64,000 nt of DNA from Bradyrhizobium barranii subsp. apii (GTDB lineage Bacteria > Pseudomonadota > Alphaproteobacteria > Rhizobiales > Xanthobacteraceae): positions 372,001 through 436,000 of the forward strand of contig NZ_CP096255.1 in assembly GCF_011516635.5 (NCBI RefSeq), given 5' to 3'. The translations under genes and the position numbers were made by a program. The notes below the pieces were generated by a model. The model had not been told where the DNA came from and did no database searches. It was given only the letters and a program-made list of their open reading frames with translations. Below are positions 36,385-46,946 of the stretch, one piece after another (position 1 is the first letter of the stretch; each line of letters starts with the position of its first letter).

Positions 36385-37307
36385 GGCTGGATGCCGTCGC
36401 GCACGGCGCGGAAGCGGGTGAAGGCGGCCGACCACTGGTCGCGCGGGGCGCTGGCGATGATGCGCAGCGAGGCGCCGCCGCTCGAGAAGCGGATCCACTG
36501 GACCACGGTCACGGGCGTCTTGTCCTTGCCGCTGACGCCGTCGATCCGGGTCTCGAAACCCTGCTGGCCGTTGATGCGGATCGGCTCCGACATGGTGACG
36601 CGGGATTCGCGCACGCCGGGAATCTGCAACGCGGCCTCCTGGGCAAAGCGGGCGCGATCGTCGGCCTGCTGCGGGGTGGCGCCGATCAGGCCGAGGATCA
36701 TGAACGGCTTGGATTCATAGCCCGAGCTCTCATTGCCGTCGGCCAGGATGATGCTGGAGCCCGGCGCCAGGGTGCGGATGTCCTTGAAATCGGCGAGATC
36801 GGTGATCTTGAACGGCATCAGCCCGATCTGCTCTTCGGCCGAGACCTGCTTGCGGGTGACGGCGCTCGCAAACATCTGCCGCACCGCCTCGTCGGTGTAG
36901 ATCTTGGTCGCGTTCTCCGGGATCTGCACCGCGACATAGCCGGAGAAGCCGGCGCCCGGCACGATCATCGAGTAGCGCTTCACCGGCGTCTCGCCGGCCT
37001 TGCCGCTTTCCGTGGTGAAATAGGCAAGACCCGCGGGGGTCTCGAGCTTGTCCTGCTTGACGCCGGCGGTGCCGGCTGGATTGGAATTGAAGGCGCTCAC
37101 GACCTCGCCATAGGCCGCCGGCGGCAGCTCGGTGATCAGCACCTTGACGCTGCCGTCCTCGCTCTCGAAGCCCGGAAACGTCTTGGCCGTGCTCAGGCCG
37201 ACCAGCGGCACCATGCCGAGGCGCAAGCCGGGCGGGAAAACGGCATCCGCCGCAAGGGCCGGAAGCGCTGTGGCGACGAGGACGGCGAGCGCGCGAATGA
37301 GCTTCAT
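36375..37307 (-). CDS. Secreted protein, unrecognised
   Basis: 310 residues with a Sec signal peptide (MKLIRALAVLVATALPALAA). The mature part has LRLGMVPLVGLSTAKTFPGFESEDG and repeated alpha-beta blocks with VTMSEPIRINGQQGFETRIDG. It ends in ASLRIIASAPRDQWSAAFTRFRAVRDGI, a pattern like PsbP/DUF1795-type small-ligand folds, though I do not assign it. Probably periplasmic. The start at 37307 is chosen for the signal peptide; the frame is open 22 codons upstream. It stands alone, divergent from dnaK. Confidence 0.65.
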   Translation of the reverse strand: MKLIRALAVLVATALPALAADAVFPPGLRLGMVPLVGLSTAKTFPGFESEDGSVKVLITELPPAAYGEVVSAFNSNPAGTAGVKQDKLETPAGLAYFTTESGKAGETPVKRYSMIVPGAGFSGYVAVQIPENATKIYTDEAVRQMFASAVTRKQVSAEEQIGLMPFKITDLADFKDIRTLAPGSSIILADGNESSGYESKPFMILGLIGATPQQADDRARFAQEAALQIPGVRESRVTMSEPIRINGQQGFETRIDGVSGKDKTPVTVVQWIRFSSGGASLRIIASAPRDQWSAAFTRFRAVRDGIQPKG

Positions 37308-37570
37308 GGGCACTCTGATTGGTTCACATTGAGGCCGTTCGATGGTCGGCCGTTGGGCCGCTTTGTCGCGCAAAGCCGCCTTGATGGCGGCGGTCCGGCC
37401 GCCCGCCTTTTAACGGGTTTGGCCCGCCGGTAACAGGGCGGGGCAGATCACGGTGGCGGTGGCCGGCTGACGCCTGAACCTGTTAATAATTCCTCACCCG
37501 CAAGGGCGGTTGAGCCCGGATATGATCTTCCAAAACCCAATGTTTTCATGGCCGAAACTTGCGTTCGGTC

Positions 37571-37600
37571 CTTGCGGGCCCCTCCCCCCCTCCTATATGA
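37571..37600 (+). promoter_or_regulatory. RpoH-type heat-shock promoter for dnaK
   Basis: CTTGCGG (37571-37577), a 13-nt spacer and TCCTATAT (37591-37598). This matches the sigma-32 form CTTGAAA-N11-16-CCCCATnT at CTTG and at C, C, A, T and T of the second element. It lies about 100 bp before the dnaK ATG. dnaKJ of Bradyrhizobium japonicum is known to be transcribed from a sigma-32 type promoter. The 395-bp gap 37308-37702 shows nothing else that I can support. Confidence 0.65.
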
Positions 37601-37702
37601 GCGTCAACCATCGCAATATCGCGGATGTTTGATCTTAGGGGGTTTGGAGCGGGTGCCTCTTGGGCCCAGCCAACCTGCCGCAAAAACAAGGATATCAGGA
37701 CC

Positions 37703-39604
<1,902 letters not shown>

Positions 39605-39653
39605 TCCCCAAGAGGGTGATGATGCGGACGGCTTGGACCCCACACGCGCTACC

Positions 39654-39678
39654 GGCCTCCCCCCTCACGGGGGAGGCC
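39654..39678 (+). terminator. Hairpin between dnaK and dnaJ
   Basis: GGCCTCCCCC / GGGGGAGGCC, a perfect 10-bp stem with loop CTCAC, 50 bp after the dnaK stop. There is no T-tract, so it is likely a partial terminator or mRNA-stability hairpin lowering dnaJ relative to dnaK. The rest of 39605-39849 shows no gene. Confidence 0.5.
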
Positions 39679-39849
39679 GTCGTGTCGGGCTCGGCGGGGC
39701 GTGTCCCCGTTACGATCGATCAATTCCCAGCCGTTATGATGAACGTCGCCGTGCCGCCCTCTGCCGCGAAGCAAAGGGCTGCCTATATCGTCTCCTGGCG
39801 ACGTTGTTCCGCTCCGACTTGAATCGCGATTGGATAGACCGAGTTCAAC

Positions 39850-40977
39850 ATGTCCACGTCCACCAAGCGCTGCTATTACGAAACGCTCGAAGTCGAACGC
39901 ACTGCCGACGATTCCGTCCTGAAATCGTCCTTCCGCAAGCTTGCGATGAAATTCCACCCGGACCGCAATCCCGGGGACGACACCAGCGAAGTCAAGTTCA
40001 AGGAAATCAACGAGGCCTACGAGGTCCTCAAGGACAAGGACAAGCGCGCGGCCTATGACCGCTTCGGCCACGCGGCCTTCGAGCAGGGCGGCGGCGGTGC
40101 CGGTTTCGGCGCGGGCTTCGCCTCCTCCTTCTCCGACATCTTCGAAGACCTGTTCGGCATGGCCGGGCAGCGCGGTCGCGGCGGCCGCGAGCGTGGCGCC
40201 GATCTGCGCTACAACATGGAAATCACGCTCGAGGAAGCCTTTGGCGGCAAAACCGCGCAGATCGAGATTCCAGTCTCGGTCACCTGCGAGGCCTGCTCGG
40301 GCATCGGCGCCAAGGCCGGCACCAAGCCGAAGACCTGCTCGAGCTGCGGCGGCGCCGGCCGTGTGCGGCAGTCGCAGGGCTTCTTCACGCTGGAGCGCAC
40401 CTGTCCGAGCTGCCAGGGCCGCGGCCAGATGATCGAGGATGCCTGCCCGTCCTGCTCCGGCCAGGGCCGGGTCACCCGCGAGCGGACGCTGTCGGTCAAC
40501 ATTCCCCCGGGGGTCGAGGACGGCACCCGGATCAGGCTCGCCGGCGAGGGCGAGGCCGGGGTTCGCGGCGGCCCGCCCGGCGACCTCTACATCTTCCTGT
40601 CGCTGGCCCAGCACCAGCTCTTCCAGCGCGACGGCGCCGATTTGCACTGCCGGGTGCCGATCTCGATGGTGACGGCCGCCCTCGGCGGCGAATTCGAGGT
40701 GCCGACCATCGACAGCGGCAAAACCAAGGTGAAGGTGCCGGCCGGAACCCAGTCGGGCCGCCGATTCCGCATTGCATCAAAAGGCATGCCGGTGCTGCGC
40801 TCGCGCCAGATGGGCGACATGTACGTCCAGGTTGCCGTCGAGACCCCGCAGAGTCTCACCAAGAAGCAGCAGGAATTGCTGGCGGAATTCGAAAAGCTCT
40901 CCTCCGGCAATACCCAGCCGGAATCGGTCGGCTTCTTCGCCAAGGTCAAGGATCTATTCAGTAATCGGGCGACCTGA
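39850..40977 (+). CDS. dnaJ: Molecular chaperone DnaJ (Hsp40)
   Basis: Stimulates DnaK ATPase and delivers substrates. 375 residues: J domain with HPD at 36-38 ([11 protein letters not shown]), Gly/Phe-rich stretch ([14 protein letters not shown]), zinc domain with four repeats [24 protein letters not shown] and CPSCSGQG, and the C-terminal substrate domains ([18 protein letters not shown]). All class A parts are present. It lies downstream of dnaK and upstream of a pmtA-like gene. Confidence 0.98.
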   Translation: MSTSTKRCYYETLEVERTADDSVLKSSFRKLAMKFHPDRNPGDDTSEVKFKEINEAYEVLKDKDKRAAYDRFGHAAFEQGGGGAGFGAGFASSFSDIFEDLFGMAGQRGRGGRERGADLRYNMEITLEEAFGGKTAQIEIPVSVTCEACSGIGAKAGTKPKTCSSCGGAGRVRQSQGFFTLERTCPSCQGRGQMIEDACPSCSGQGRVTRERTLSVNIPPGVEDGTRIRLAGEGEAGVRGGPPGDLYIFLSLAQHQLFQRDGADLHCRVPISMVTAALGGEFEVPTIDSGKTKVKVPAGTQSGRRFRIASKGMPVLRSRQMGDMYVQVAVETPQSLTKKQQELLAEFEKLSSGNTQPESVGFFAKVKDLFSNRAT

Positions 40978-41065
40978 CTCGTCTTGACCGTATCGCCTTC
41001 GGCCTATACCTGTTTATGACCATTTTCTGACACGCCGCGGTCCCGCGGTCCCGTCCGGTCCCGAC

Positions 41066-41665
41066 ATGCCATTGCCATCGTCCGCGCGTGCGTTGAAGAA
41101 GCCCCGTCTCGACGACGAGGTGCGCTTTCTAAGGTCGTGGATCGAAAAGCCGCTGCACATGGGTGCAGTGATGCCTTCGGGCAAGCTGCTCGCCCGGACC
41201 ATGGCGCATTACGTCGACGTCAATTCAGACGCACCCGTGGTCGAGCTCGGGCCCGGCACCGGCGCCATCACCTCGGCCCTGGTCGAGCGCGGCGTCGACC
41301 AGAAGCGCCTCGTCCTCGTCGAATACAATCCCGGCTTCTGCGCCTTGCTGCGCGACCGCTATCCGCAAGCCAAGGTGGTGCAGGGCGATGCCTATCGCCT
41401 GCGCGACACGCTCTGGAACGTGCTCAGCGCGCCGGCCTCCGCCGTCGTCTCCGGCCTGCCGCTCGTGACAAAACCGATGCTGACGCGGCTCCGGCTGGTC
41501 CGCGACGCCTTCGCGGCGCTGACCCCGGGCGCGCCCTTCGTGCAGTTCACCTATGCGGTGGTGCCGCCGATCCCGAAATCGCTGCCCGGCGTGTCCACAG
41601 AGGCCTCGGAACGGATCTGGATGAACCTTCCGCCGGCCCGCGTCTGGGTGTATCGCAAGGACTAA
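41066..41665 (+). CDS. pmtA: Phosphatidylethanolamine N-methyltransferase-like protein
   Basis: A 199-residue class I SAM methyltransferase. It starts with a basic amphipathic N-terminus (ALKKPRLDDEVRFLRSWIEKP), then GAVMPSGKLLARTM, SAM motif I VELGPGTGAITSAL, and SGLPLVTKPMLTRL, all characteristic of the rhizobial/Rhodobacter PmtA family that methylates phosphatidylethanolamine toward phosphatidylcholine. A pmtA gene downstream of dnaKJ has been described in Bradyrhizobium japonicum, the same order as here. Whether this member makes the first methylation or acts on rRNA like other PmtA-like (KsgA-related) proteins cannot be told from sequence. Confidence 0.85.
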   Translation: MPLPSSARALKKPRLDDEVRFLRSWIEKPLHMGAVMPSGKLLARTMAHYVDVNSDAPVVELGPGTGAITSALVERGVDQKRLVLVEYNPGFCALLRDRYPQAKVVQGDAYRLRDTLWNVLSAPASAVVSGLPLVTKPMLTRLRLVRDAFAALTPGAPFVQFTYAVVPPIPKSLPGVSTEASERIWMNLPPARVWVYRKD

Positions 41666-41722
41666 TTCCGTCGGCATTCCCTTTTGCGCGGCGGACTCGT
41701 TTCGCCGAACGCATGGAAGTGG

Positions 41723-42301
41723 ATGCCCGCACCCAAAATCCTGGTCATTCCCGGCTCGCTGCGCACCGGCTCGCACAATGCGAAGCTGGCGGCGGTCGCC
41801 GCCTATGAATTCGCCCAGGCCGGCGTCGACGTCACCCGCATCTCGCTCGCCGATTTTCCGCTGCCGATCTATGACGGCGATCTCCAGGCCAAGTCGGGCG
41901 CGCCCAAGCACGCGATCAATCTCAAGCGCATGATCGGCGCGCATCATGGCGTGCTGATCGTTTCGCCCGAATACAACGCCTCGGTGCCGCCGCTGCTCAA
42001 GAACGCGATCGACTGGATCAGCCGCGTACATGAGCTGCACGAGACGCGCGGCGACGTGTTTCGCAACCGCGCCTTCGCGCTCGCCGGCGCCTCGCAGAGC
42101 CGGCTCGGTGCGGCCCGTGCACTCCAGGCGCTGCGGCTGATCCTGACCTCCTGCCACGCCAATGTGATTGCCAGCCAGCTCACGCTCGCCTTTGCCGACC
42201 AGGCCTATGACGATATGGACAGGCTGAAGAACGAGGGCGACATCGCCGCGTTGAAGGAGCTGGTGCGGCAATTAATCGACATTTCCCAACGCATGATGTG
42301 A
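41723..42301 (+). CDS. NADPH-dependent FMN reductase family protein
   Basis: A 192-residue flavodoxin-fold enzyme: ILVIPGSLRTGSHNAKLAAV binds the FMN phosphate, and VLIVSPEYNASVPPLLKNAIDW is the flavin-ring motif of the NADPH-dependent FMN reductase family (azoreductase/chromate-reductase-like). It likely reduces FMN or quinone-like substrates in the cytoplasm. The start at 41723 has GGAAGTGG before ATG. pyrF follows after 6 bp, so the two are likely co-transcribed. Confidence 0.9.
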   Translation: MPAPKILVIPGSLRTGSHNAKLAAVAAYEFAQAGVDVTRISLADFPLPIYDGDLQAKSGAPKHAINLKRMIGAHHGVLIVSPEYNASVPPLLKNAIDWISRVHELHETRGDVFRNRAFALAGASQSRLGAARALQALRLILTSCHANVIASQLTLAFADQAYDDMDRLKNEGDIAALKELVRQLIDISQRMM

Positions 42302-42307
42302 GGTGAC

Positions 42308-43021
42308 ATGACGCCAGCCGAGATCGCCCCGAAGGACCGCCTGATCGTAGCGCTCGACCTGCCCAGCGTTGACGCCGCGGAGGCGATGATCGCAAGGCTC
42401 GGCGAGAGCGTCACCTTCTACAAGATCGGTTATCAGCTCGCTTATGCCGGCGGCCTGCCGCTGATCGGCAAGCTCGCCGACAAGGGCAAGAAGGTGTTCG
42501 CCGATCTCAAGATGCACGACATCGGCAACACCGTCACGCGTGGTGTGGAGAGCGTGGCCAGGCTGGGTGCAACCTTCGTCACCGTGCACGCCTATCCGCA
42601 GACCATGAAGGGCGCGGTCGAAGGCCGCGGTAGCGCGAGCCTGAAGATTCTCGCCGTCACGGTGCTGACGTCCTACAACGACGACGATCTGCATGCGGCC
42701 GGCTATCGGCTCAGCGTCTCCGAGCTGGTCGAAGCGCGCGCACAGCAGGCGCAGGTGCTCGGCGTCGACGGGCTGGTGTCCTCGCCCGAGGAGGTCGTCG
42801 CCTTGCGCAAGATCGTCGGCCACCAGATGCATCTCGTCACCCCCGGCATCCGGCCGGCGGGTTCTGCGACTGGCGACCAGAAACGCATCATGACGCCGGG
42901 TCGCGCAATTGCCGCGGGCGCCGATTATCTCGTCGTCGGACGGCCGGTGGTGGAAGCCGCCGACCCCAAGGCGATCGCTGAAGCCATCCAGGCCGAGATC
43001 GCGCAGGCGCTCGGCGCATGA
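42308..43021 (+). CDS. pyrF: Orotidine 5'-phosphate decarboxylase
   Basis: Last step of UMP synthesis. The 237-residue barrel shows [18 protein letters not shown], catalytic Lys/Asp in [23 protein letters not shown], and the phosphate-binding VVGRPVVEA near the C-terminus. It lies 6 bp downstream of the FMN reductase gene with AGGTGAC before ATG. Confidence 0.96.
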   Translation: MTPAEIAPKDRLIVALDLPSVDAAEAMIARLGESVTFYKIGYQLAYAGGLPLIGKLADKGKKVFADLKMHDIGNTVTRGVESVARLGATFVTVHAYPQTMKGAVEGRGSASLKILAVTVLTSYNDDDLHAAGYRLSVSELVEARAQQAQVLGVDGLVSSPEEVVALRKIVGHQMHLVTPGIRPAGSATGDQKRIMTPGRAIAAGADYLVVGRPVVEAADPKAIAEAIQAEIAQALGA

Positions 43022-43024
43022 TTC

Positions 43025-43048
43025 GGAAAAACCGCGCAGCGGTTTTCC
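43025..43048 (+). terminator. Hairpin after pyrF
   Basis: GGAAAAACCGC and GCGGTTTTCC pair around GCA (one bulged A), immediately after the pyrF stop. No T-tract follows, so a transcript-stabilising hairpin is as likely as a terminator. Confidence 0.45.
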
Positions 43049-43094
43049 GGTCGGATGATGCTTAGATAGAGATCAACAAGCAGGGAGAAGAACA

Positions 43095-43397
43095 ATGGCA
43101 AAGGGCTACTGGATCGGGCGCGTGGATGTGAGCAGCGACGAGGGCTACAAGCCCTATGCCGTCGCCAACGGTCCGATCTTCAAGAAATGGGGTGGCCGCT
43201 TCGTCGTTCGCGCCGGCAAGTTCACCACCGTCGAAGGCGCCAGCCGCTCGCGCAACGTCGTGATTGAATTTCCCGACTACGAGACCGCGATCGCCTGCTA
43301 CAACTCGCCGGAATACCAAGCCAACATCAAGGTGCGCCAGCCGCACTCCATCGCCGACCTCATCATCATCGAGGGCTATGACGGCCCGCAGCCCTGA
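43095..43397 (+). CDS. DUF1330 family protein
   Basis: A 100-residue protein of the dimeric alpha-beta barrel DUF1330 family: KGYWIGRVDVSSDEGYKPYA, then GGRFVVRAGKFTTVEG, NVVIEFPDYETAIACYNSPEYQ, and a closing LIIIEGYDG, which is the standard layout. Function is unknown. It has AGGGAGAAG before ATG. It marks the end of the conserved block before the RTX locus. Confidence 0.9.
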   Translation: MAKGYWIGRVDVSSDEGYKPYAVANGPIFKKWGGRFVVRAGKFTTVEGASRSRNVVIEFPDYETAIACYNSPEYQANIKVRQPHSIADLIIIEGYDGPQP

Positions 43398-43407
43398 AGA
43401 CGAATTG

Positions 43408-43456
43408 CCGCGAGAGCCGATCCTGGATTGACGCGAGCATCATCCGGCTCTCGCGG
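43408..43456. repeat. 12-bp inverted repeat after the DUF1330 gene
   Basis: CCGCGAGAGCCG (43408-43419) and CGGCTCTCGCGG (43445-43456) are perfect reverse complements around a 25-nt loop. It could end the DUF1330 transcript or belong to the RTX upstream region. The 409-bp gap 43398-43806 contains this, the palindrome at 43465-43485 and no gene that I can support. Confidence 0.6.
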
Positions 43457-43464
43457 ACAGCACG

Positions 43465-43485
43465 CGCGTACGATCATCGTACGCG
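43465..43485. promoter_or_regulatory. 21-bp palindrome upstream of the RTX gene
   Basis: CGCGTACGAT-C-ATCGTACGCG is a perfect 10-bp inverted repeat about one central base. This is the form of a homodimeric-regulator operator. It lies about 320 bp before the RTX start. The LuxR-type regulator in the same locus is a possible binder, which is inference only. Confidence 0.5.
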
Positions 43486-43806
43486 ATCGAGAGAGCGTCG
43501 CAGACATCTCCGCTCGCACTCACGCCGACATCACCTTGCATCGCCTTGACGGACTCACTCGCTTGAACGCGTGAGTGCCGTTCGCGCCTGAGACGAAGAC
43601 CGTGGCCGTCATTGGGTCCACCAGCTTGCCGTATTCTTTTGTCCCCAAATGGGGATTGCTGGATCGCTCTCCTTTCATCCAAGGTTGCTTGATCGGAGCC
43701 CACATCGATCGGTGATGGGCATCAAGCCAACCCGAAATCTGCGACGTCCGTGACGGGCCGCAAGGCGACCCGCATCGCGCATTTCCATGCAAAGGGAGTG
43801 AAGATC

Positions 43807-45108
43807 ATGGCACTGATCATCGGAACAGCAGGCGACGATGTGTTGCCTGGCACGAATGTAGACGATCAGATCTTTGGCCTTCAAGGCAACGACACCATTA
43901 CTGGCCTGGACGGCAATGATGACGTAAGCGGCGGCGCGGGCAATGATTCCATCGATGGTGGTGCCGGCAACGACATCCTTGATGGAAATGCCGGTATCGA
44001 TACGATCACCGGTGGCGCCGGCGACGACACGATCAACGGCGGCGCGGGCGACGACACGCTGAACGGAAATGCCGGCGCCGACATCATCCACGGCGACCAA
44101 GGCAACGACACCATCGATGGCGGAACCGGCGCTGATCAGCTCTTTGGTGACGCCGGCGACGACGGCATCCACGGCGGCGACGGCAATGATGACATTCATG
44201 GCGGCGCGGGTGCCGACACCCTGTGGGGCGACGCCGGCGACGATACGTTGAGCGGCGACGCCGGCAATGACGTCTTGAATGGCGGCGACGGTAACGACCT
44301 ACTCAACGGTGGATTCGGAGATGACACTCTGAATGGCGATGCCGGCAACGACACGCTGAACGGCGGACTTGGCAATGACCTGCTGAACGGCGGTACCGGT
44401 GACGACATCCTGAACGGCGGTTTGGGCGCCGATACGCTCAACGGTGGCGATGGCAACGACACCATGCACGGCGACGCGGGCGACGACATCATGGACGGCG
44501 GCGCCGGTAACGATACGATGTTCGGCGATGCCGGAGACGACGAGATGGCCGGCGGCGCGGGCAACGATGCCATGAGCGGCGGCGCCGGTGATGACGAAAT
44601 GAGCGGCGGAACCGGCAACGACACGCTCGACGGCGACGCCGGAGATGACACGCTCGATGGCGGCGACGGCACCGATGTCCTGAACGGCGGGGCTGGGGCT
44701 GACATCCTGTCGGGCGGCGCCGGCAATGACACCCTGAACGGCGGTAACGGCGATGACGAGTTGTCCGGCGGCAATGGCGCCGACGTCCTCAACGGTGGAC
44801 TCGGCGATGATGTGCTGACGGGCGGTGCTGGTACCGATACGCACAATTTCGGCGACAACACAGCTACGAACTTCGGCAACGATGAAGTCACCGATCTCAG
44901 CTTTGCCGATGGCGATGCCGTTGTTGTCGACGCTCCGCCAGGCTTTGACCCGGCGACAGTGATAGTGGACGACGACGGCACCAACACCGTGCTGGATTTC
45001 GGCTTCGGCGCCATCCAGCTCGATGGCATCACGGGCGGCGCGACACCGTTCGAGTCGATCGCCGAAATCAACACTGCCGCCGGTTATACGGCCGTTGACG
45101 TTGTCTAG
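43807..45108 (+). CDS. RTX protein of 38 uninterrupted calcium-binding nonapeptides
   Basis: A 433-residue acidic protein. Five residues (MALII) precede 38 consecutive nonapeptides of the GGxGxDxLx type (residues 6-347), for example GGAGNDILD and GDAGDDTLN. An 86-residue non-repeat C-terminus ([19 protein letters not shown], ending GYTAVDVV) is of the kind that carries the type I secretion signal. There is no enzymatic, adhesin or toxin domain. Ca2+ would fold the repeats into a parallel beta-roll once outside the cell. Start ATG 43807 has GGGAG before it. The ABC exporter and adaptor follow directly, so it is presumably their substrate. Confidence 0.92.
   Translation: MALIIGTAGDDVLPGTNVDDQIFGLQGNDTITGLDGNDDVSGGAGNDSIDGGAGNDILDGNAGIDTITGGAGDDTINGGAGDDTLNGNAGADIIHGDQGNDTIDGGTGADQLFGDAGDDGIHGGDGNDDIHGGAGADTLWGDAGDDTLSGDAGNDVLNGGDGNDLLNGGFGDDTLNGDAGNDTLNGGLGNDLLNGGTGDDILNGGLGADTLNGGDGNDTMHGDAGDDIMDGGAGNDTMFGDAGDDEMAGGAGNDAMSGGAGDDEMSGGTGNDTLDGDAGDDTLDGGDGTDVLNGGAGADILSGGAGNDTLNGGNGDDELSGGNGADVLNGGLGDDVLTGGAGTDTHNFGDNTATNFGNDEVTDLSFADGDAVVVDAPPGFDPATVIVDDDGTNTVLDFGFGAIQLDGITGGATPFESIAEINTAAGYTAVDVV
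43822..44847 (+). repeat. 38 x 27-bp coding tandem repeat
   Basis: In-frame 27-bp units coding the RTX nonapeptides, most containing GGCGGC or GGCGAC followed by GGCAACGAC-like codons. Units differ at third positions, so the array is diverged rather than recent, though unit-number change by slippage is possible. Confidence 0.9.
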
Positions 45109-45120
45109 CGCCGACTAGTA

Positions 45121-45146
45121 GCGGGGCGGCTGTCAGGCCGCCCCGC
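45121..45146 (+). terminator. Strong hairpin after the RTX gene
   Basis: GCGGGGCGGC / GCCGCCCCGC with a 6-nt loop, 12 bp after the RTX stop and followed by CCTCATTT. It would allow high RTX expression with lower readthrough into the exporter genes, as in many substrate-exporter operons. Confidence 0.65.
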
Positions 45147-45179
45147 CCTCATTTCAGTCAGTGACAGTGCCGGCAAGTT

Positions 45180-46946
45180 ATGTATTCGCGTAACCGTGGT
45201 GTGATCCCAGCATCTGGTCAGAGATTGCTGGTGGCCTTGATTCCGGGACGATTCGCCTTGGTGTGGATCGTCTGTTTCAGCGTGTCCGTAAACCTGCTGC
45301 TGCTGGTCGTACCTTTCTATTCCATCGAAGTGTTCGACCGCGTGCTCAGCAGCGGAAGCGTCGAGACGCTTGTCGGCCTCACCGTCATCGCCGTCGGCGC
45401 TCTCGCCTTCAGCGCCGCCTTCGACACGTTTCGTAACCGCCTGTTGAGCCGGTTCGCGGTCGGGGTCGAGCACTGCCTCGCTCCGATCATCCTTGAAGGC
45501 AGCATCACCGGTGCGGCGCCCGGCGACGGCCGGCAGCACGATCTCGTCAAGCTTCGCGAGTTGAGAACTTTCCTGTCGAGCGGAACGGTCACATCGCTGA
45601 TCGATGCTCCGTTCCTCCCGGTGTTTATTCTCATCCTGTTCTTCCTGCACCCCTGGTATGGCGTCATAGCCCTGATCGGGGTGGGGGTCCTGCTGGCGAT
45701 GGGTGTTGCAAGCCACTGGATCGCGCGCGGGGAAATTGCGCAGGCTTCGCAGGCCGCGTTGAAGACGCAGGCGTTGCTCGATGGAATCGTCCGGCACTCC
45801 AGCGTGGTGCGGGCGATGGGCTGGACCCGGGGCGCCATCCGCGCGTTCATGAGCCTCAATGACGAAGCCCTGTCTCCGGTGGTGCGGGCCAGCGAACGCA
45901 TCTACACGATTAGCGCCGCCGCGCGAATGGTCAGGACCATCCTGCAGATTGCCGCGATCGGCGCCGGTGCCTGGCTCGTGCTCCAGAACGAGGTGCTGTC
46001 CGGCAGTCTGATCGCGAGCTCGATCCTGATAGCGCGCACATTGCAGCCCATGGAAGGATTGGTCTCGGCCTGGCGCGCGTTGGCATCTGCGCAGGACGCG
46101 TGGACGCAGGTCTGCAACGCCGCGATGCCGGTGCTTGCGCGTCCGCGGAAGACGTTGCTTCCGCCGCCAGCCGGCATGCTCAAGGTCGAACGGGTGACAT
46201 TCCGGATTGGCGGGACGCAGCGTCCCATTCTCGCGGGCATATCCTTTCAATGCCGGCCGTCCGAGCTTGTCGTCGTGATCGGGCCGACCGGCGCCGGAAA
46301 ATCCACATTGCTGCGCTTGATGGCAGGCCTCGATCGGCCGACCAGCGGTACGATCCGGTTGGACCACGCAGCACTCCATACCTGGGATCCCGACCAGCTT
46401 GGGCAATTCGTCGGCTACCTCCCCCAGGACGTGCAGCTCCTGGAAGGAACGGTGGCCGAAGCCATTGCCGGGTTTGATGAATACGCACGGGACGAGGCCA
46501 TCGTCGCCGCGGCCATGCTCGCGCAGGCGCATGAGATGATCCTGTCCCTTCCGGCCGGCTACCAGACCGAGATCGGCCGCGACGGCTGCAGGCTATCCGG
46601 CGGCCAGCGTCAACGCATTGGTCTTGCACGCGCCTTCTTCGGCGATCGCAAATTGATCCTGCTGGATGAGCCCAATGCCAATCTCGACCCGGACGGCGAA
46701 GAAGCGTTGTGCTCCGCCATTCAATCGGCCAAAGCGCGCGGCGCGGCGTCGGTGATCGTCACTCACCGGCCGCGGCTGTTGACCATCGCCGATGCCGTGT
46801 TGCTGCTGAGGGACGGCAACCAGGTCGCCTTCGGACCGCCATATGATGTTCTTCGCGCCCAGCGGCCGGCACCGGTACCGGGTTCGCCAGGGCTCCCGCG
46901 CAATGTCGAACCTCAGAGGTTGCCAGGCAGGAGGGTCATTCCATGA
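45180..46946 (+). CDS. Type I secretion system permease/ATPase (PrtD/HlyB type)
   Basis: The inner-membrane ABC exporter. 588 residues: transmembrane domain with segments near residues 20-45 (RFALVWIVCFSVSVNLLLLV), 60-85, 140-160, 160-180 and 255-280, then the nucleotide-binding domain with Walker A GPTGAGKST near 368-376, signature LSGGQRQRIGLARAF, Walker B KLILLDEPNANLD and the H-loop VTHRP. There is no N-terminal C39-like domain, so it is of the protease/lipase exporter (PrtD) branch. Its end overlaps the adaptor start by 4 bp. Confidence 0.94.
   Translation: MYSRNRGVIPASGQRLLVALIPGRFALVWIVCFSVSVNLLLLVVPFYSIEVFDRVLSSGSVETLVGLTVIAVGALAFSAAFDTFRNRLLSRFAVGVEHCLAPIILEGSITGAAPGDGRQHDLVKLRELRTFLSSGTVTSLIDAPFLPVFILILFFLHPWYGVIALIGVGVLLAMGVASHWIARGEIAQASQAALKTQALLDGIVRHSSVVRAMGWTRGAIRAFMSLNDEALSPVVRASERIYTISAAARMVRTILQIAAIGAGAWLVLQNEVLSGSLIASSILIARTLQPMEGLVSAWRALASAQDAWTQVCNAAMPVLARPRKTLLPPPAGMLKVERVTFRIGGTQRPILAGISFQCRPSELVVVIGPTGAGKSTLLRLMAGLDRPTSGTIRLDHAALHTWDPDQLGQFVGYLPQDVQLLEGTVAEAIAGFDEYARDEAIVAAAMLAQAHEMILSLPAGYQTEIGRDGCRLSGGQRQRIGLARAFFGDRKLILLDEPNANLDPDGEEALCSAIQSAKARGAASVIVTHRPRLLTIADAVLLLRDGNQVAFGPPYDVLRAQRPAPVPGSPGLPRNVEPQRLPGRRVIP

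Noticed and set aside
43440..43792. Minus-strand frames in the gap before the RTX gene
   Set aside because: Low-complexity or unlikely composition, no ribosome-binding site, and they cover the palindromes; treated as noncoding.
44196..45074. Minus-strand frames over the RTX repeats, and a CRISPR-like reading of the 27-bp array
   Set aside because: The periodicity is in-frame coding of nonapeptides with diverged units and no spacers, and the antisense Pro/Ser/Val repeats follow from it.
45105..46532. 475-residue frame antisense to the type I exporter
   Set aside because: Composition of a shadow frame, and the plus-strand ABC exporter has all its motifs.
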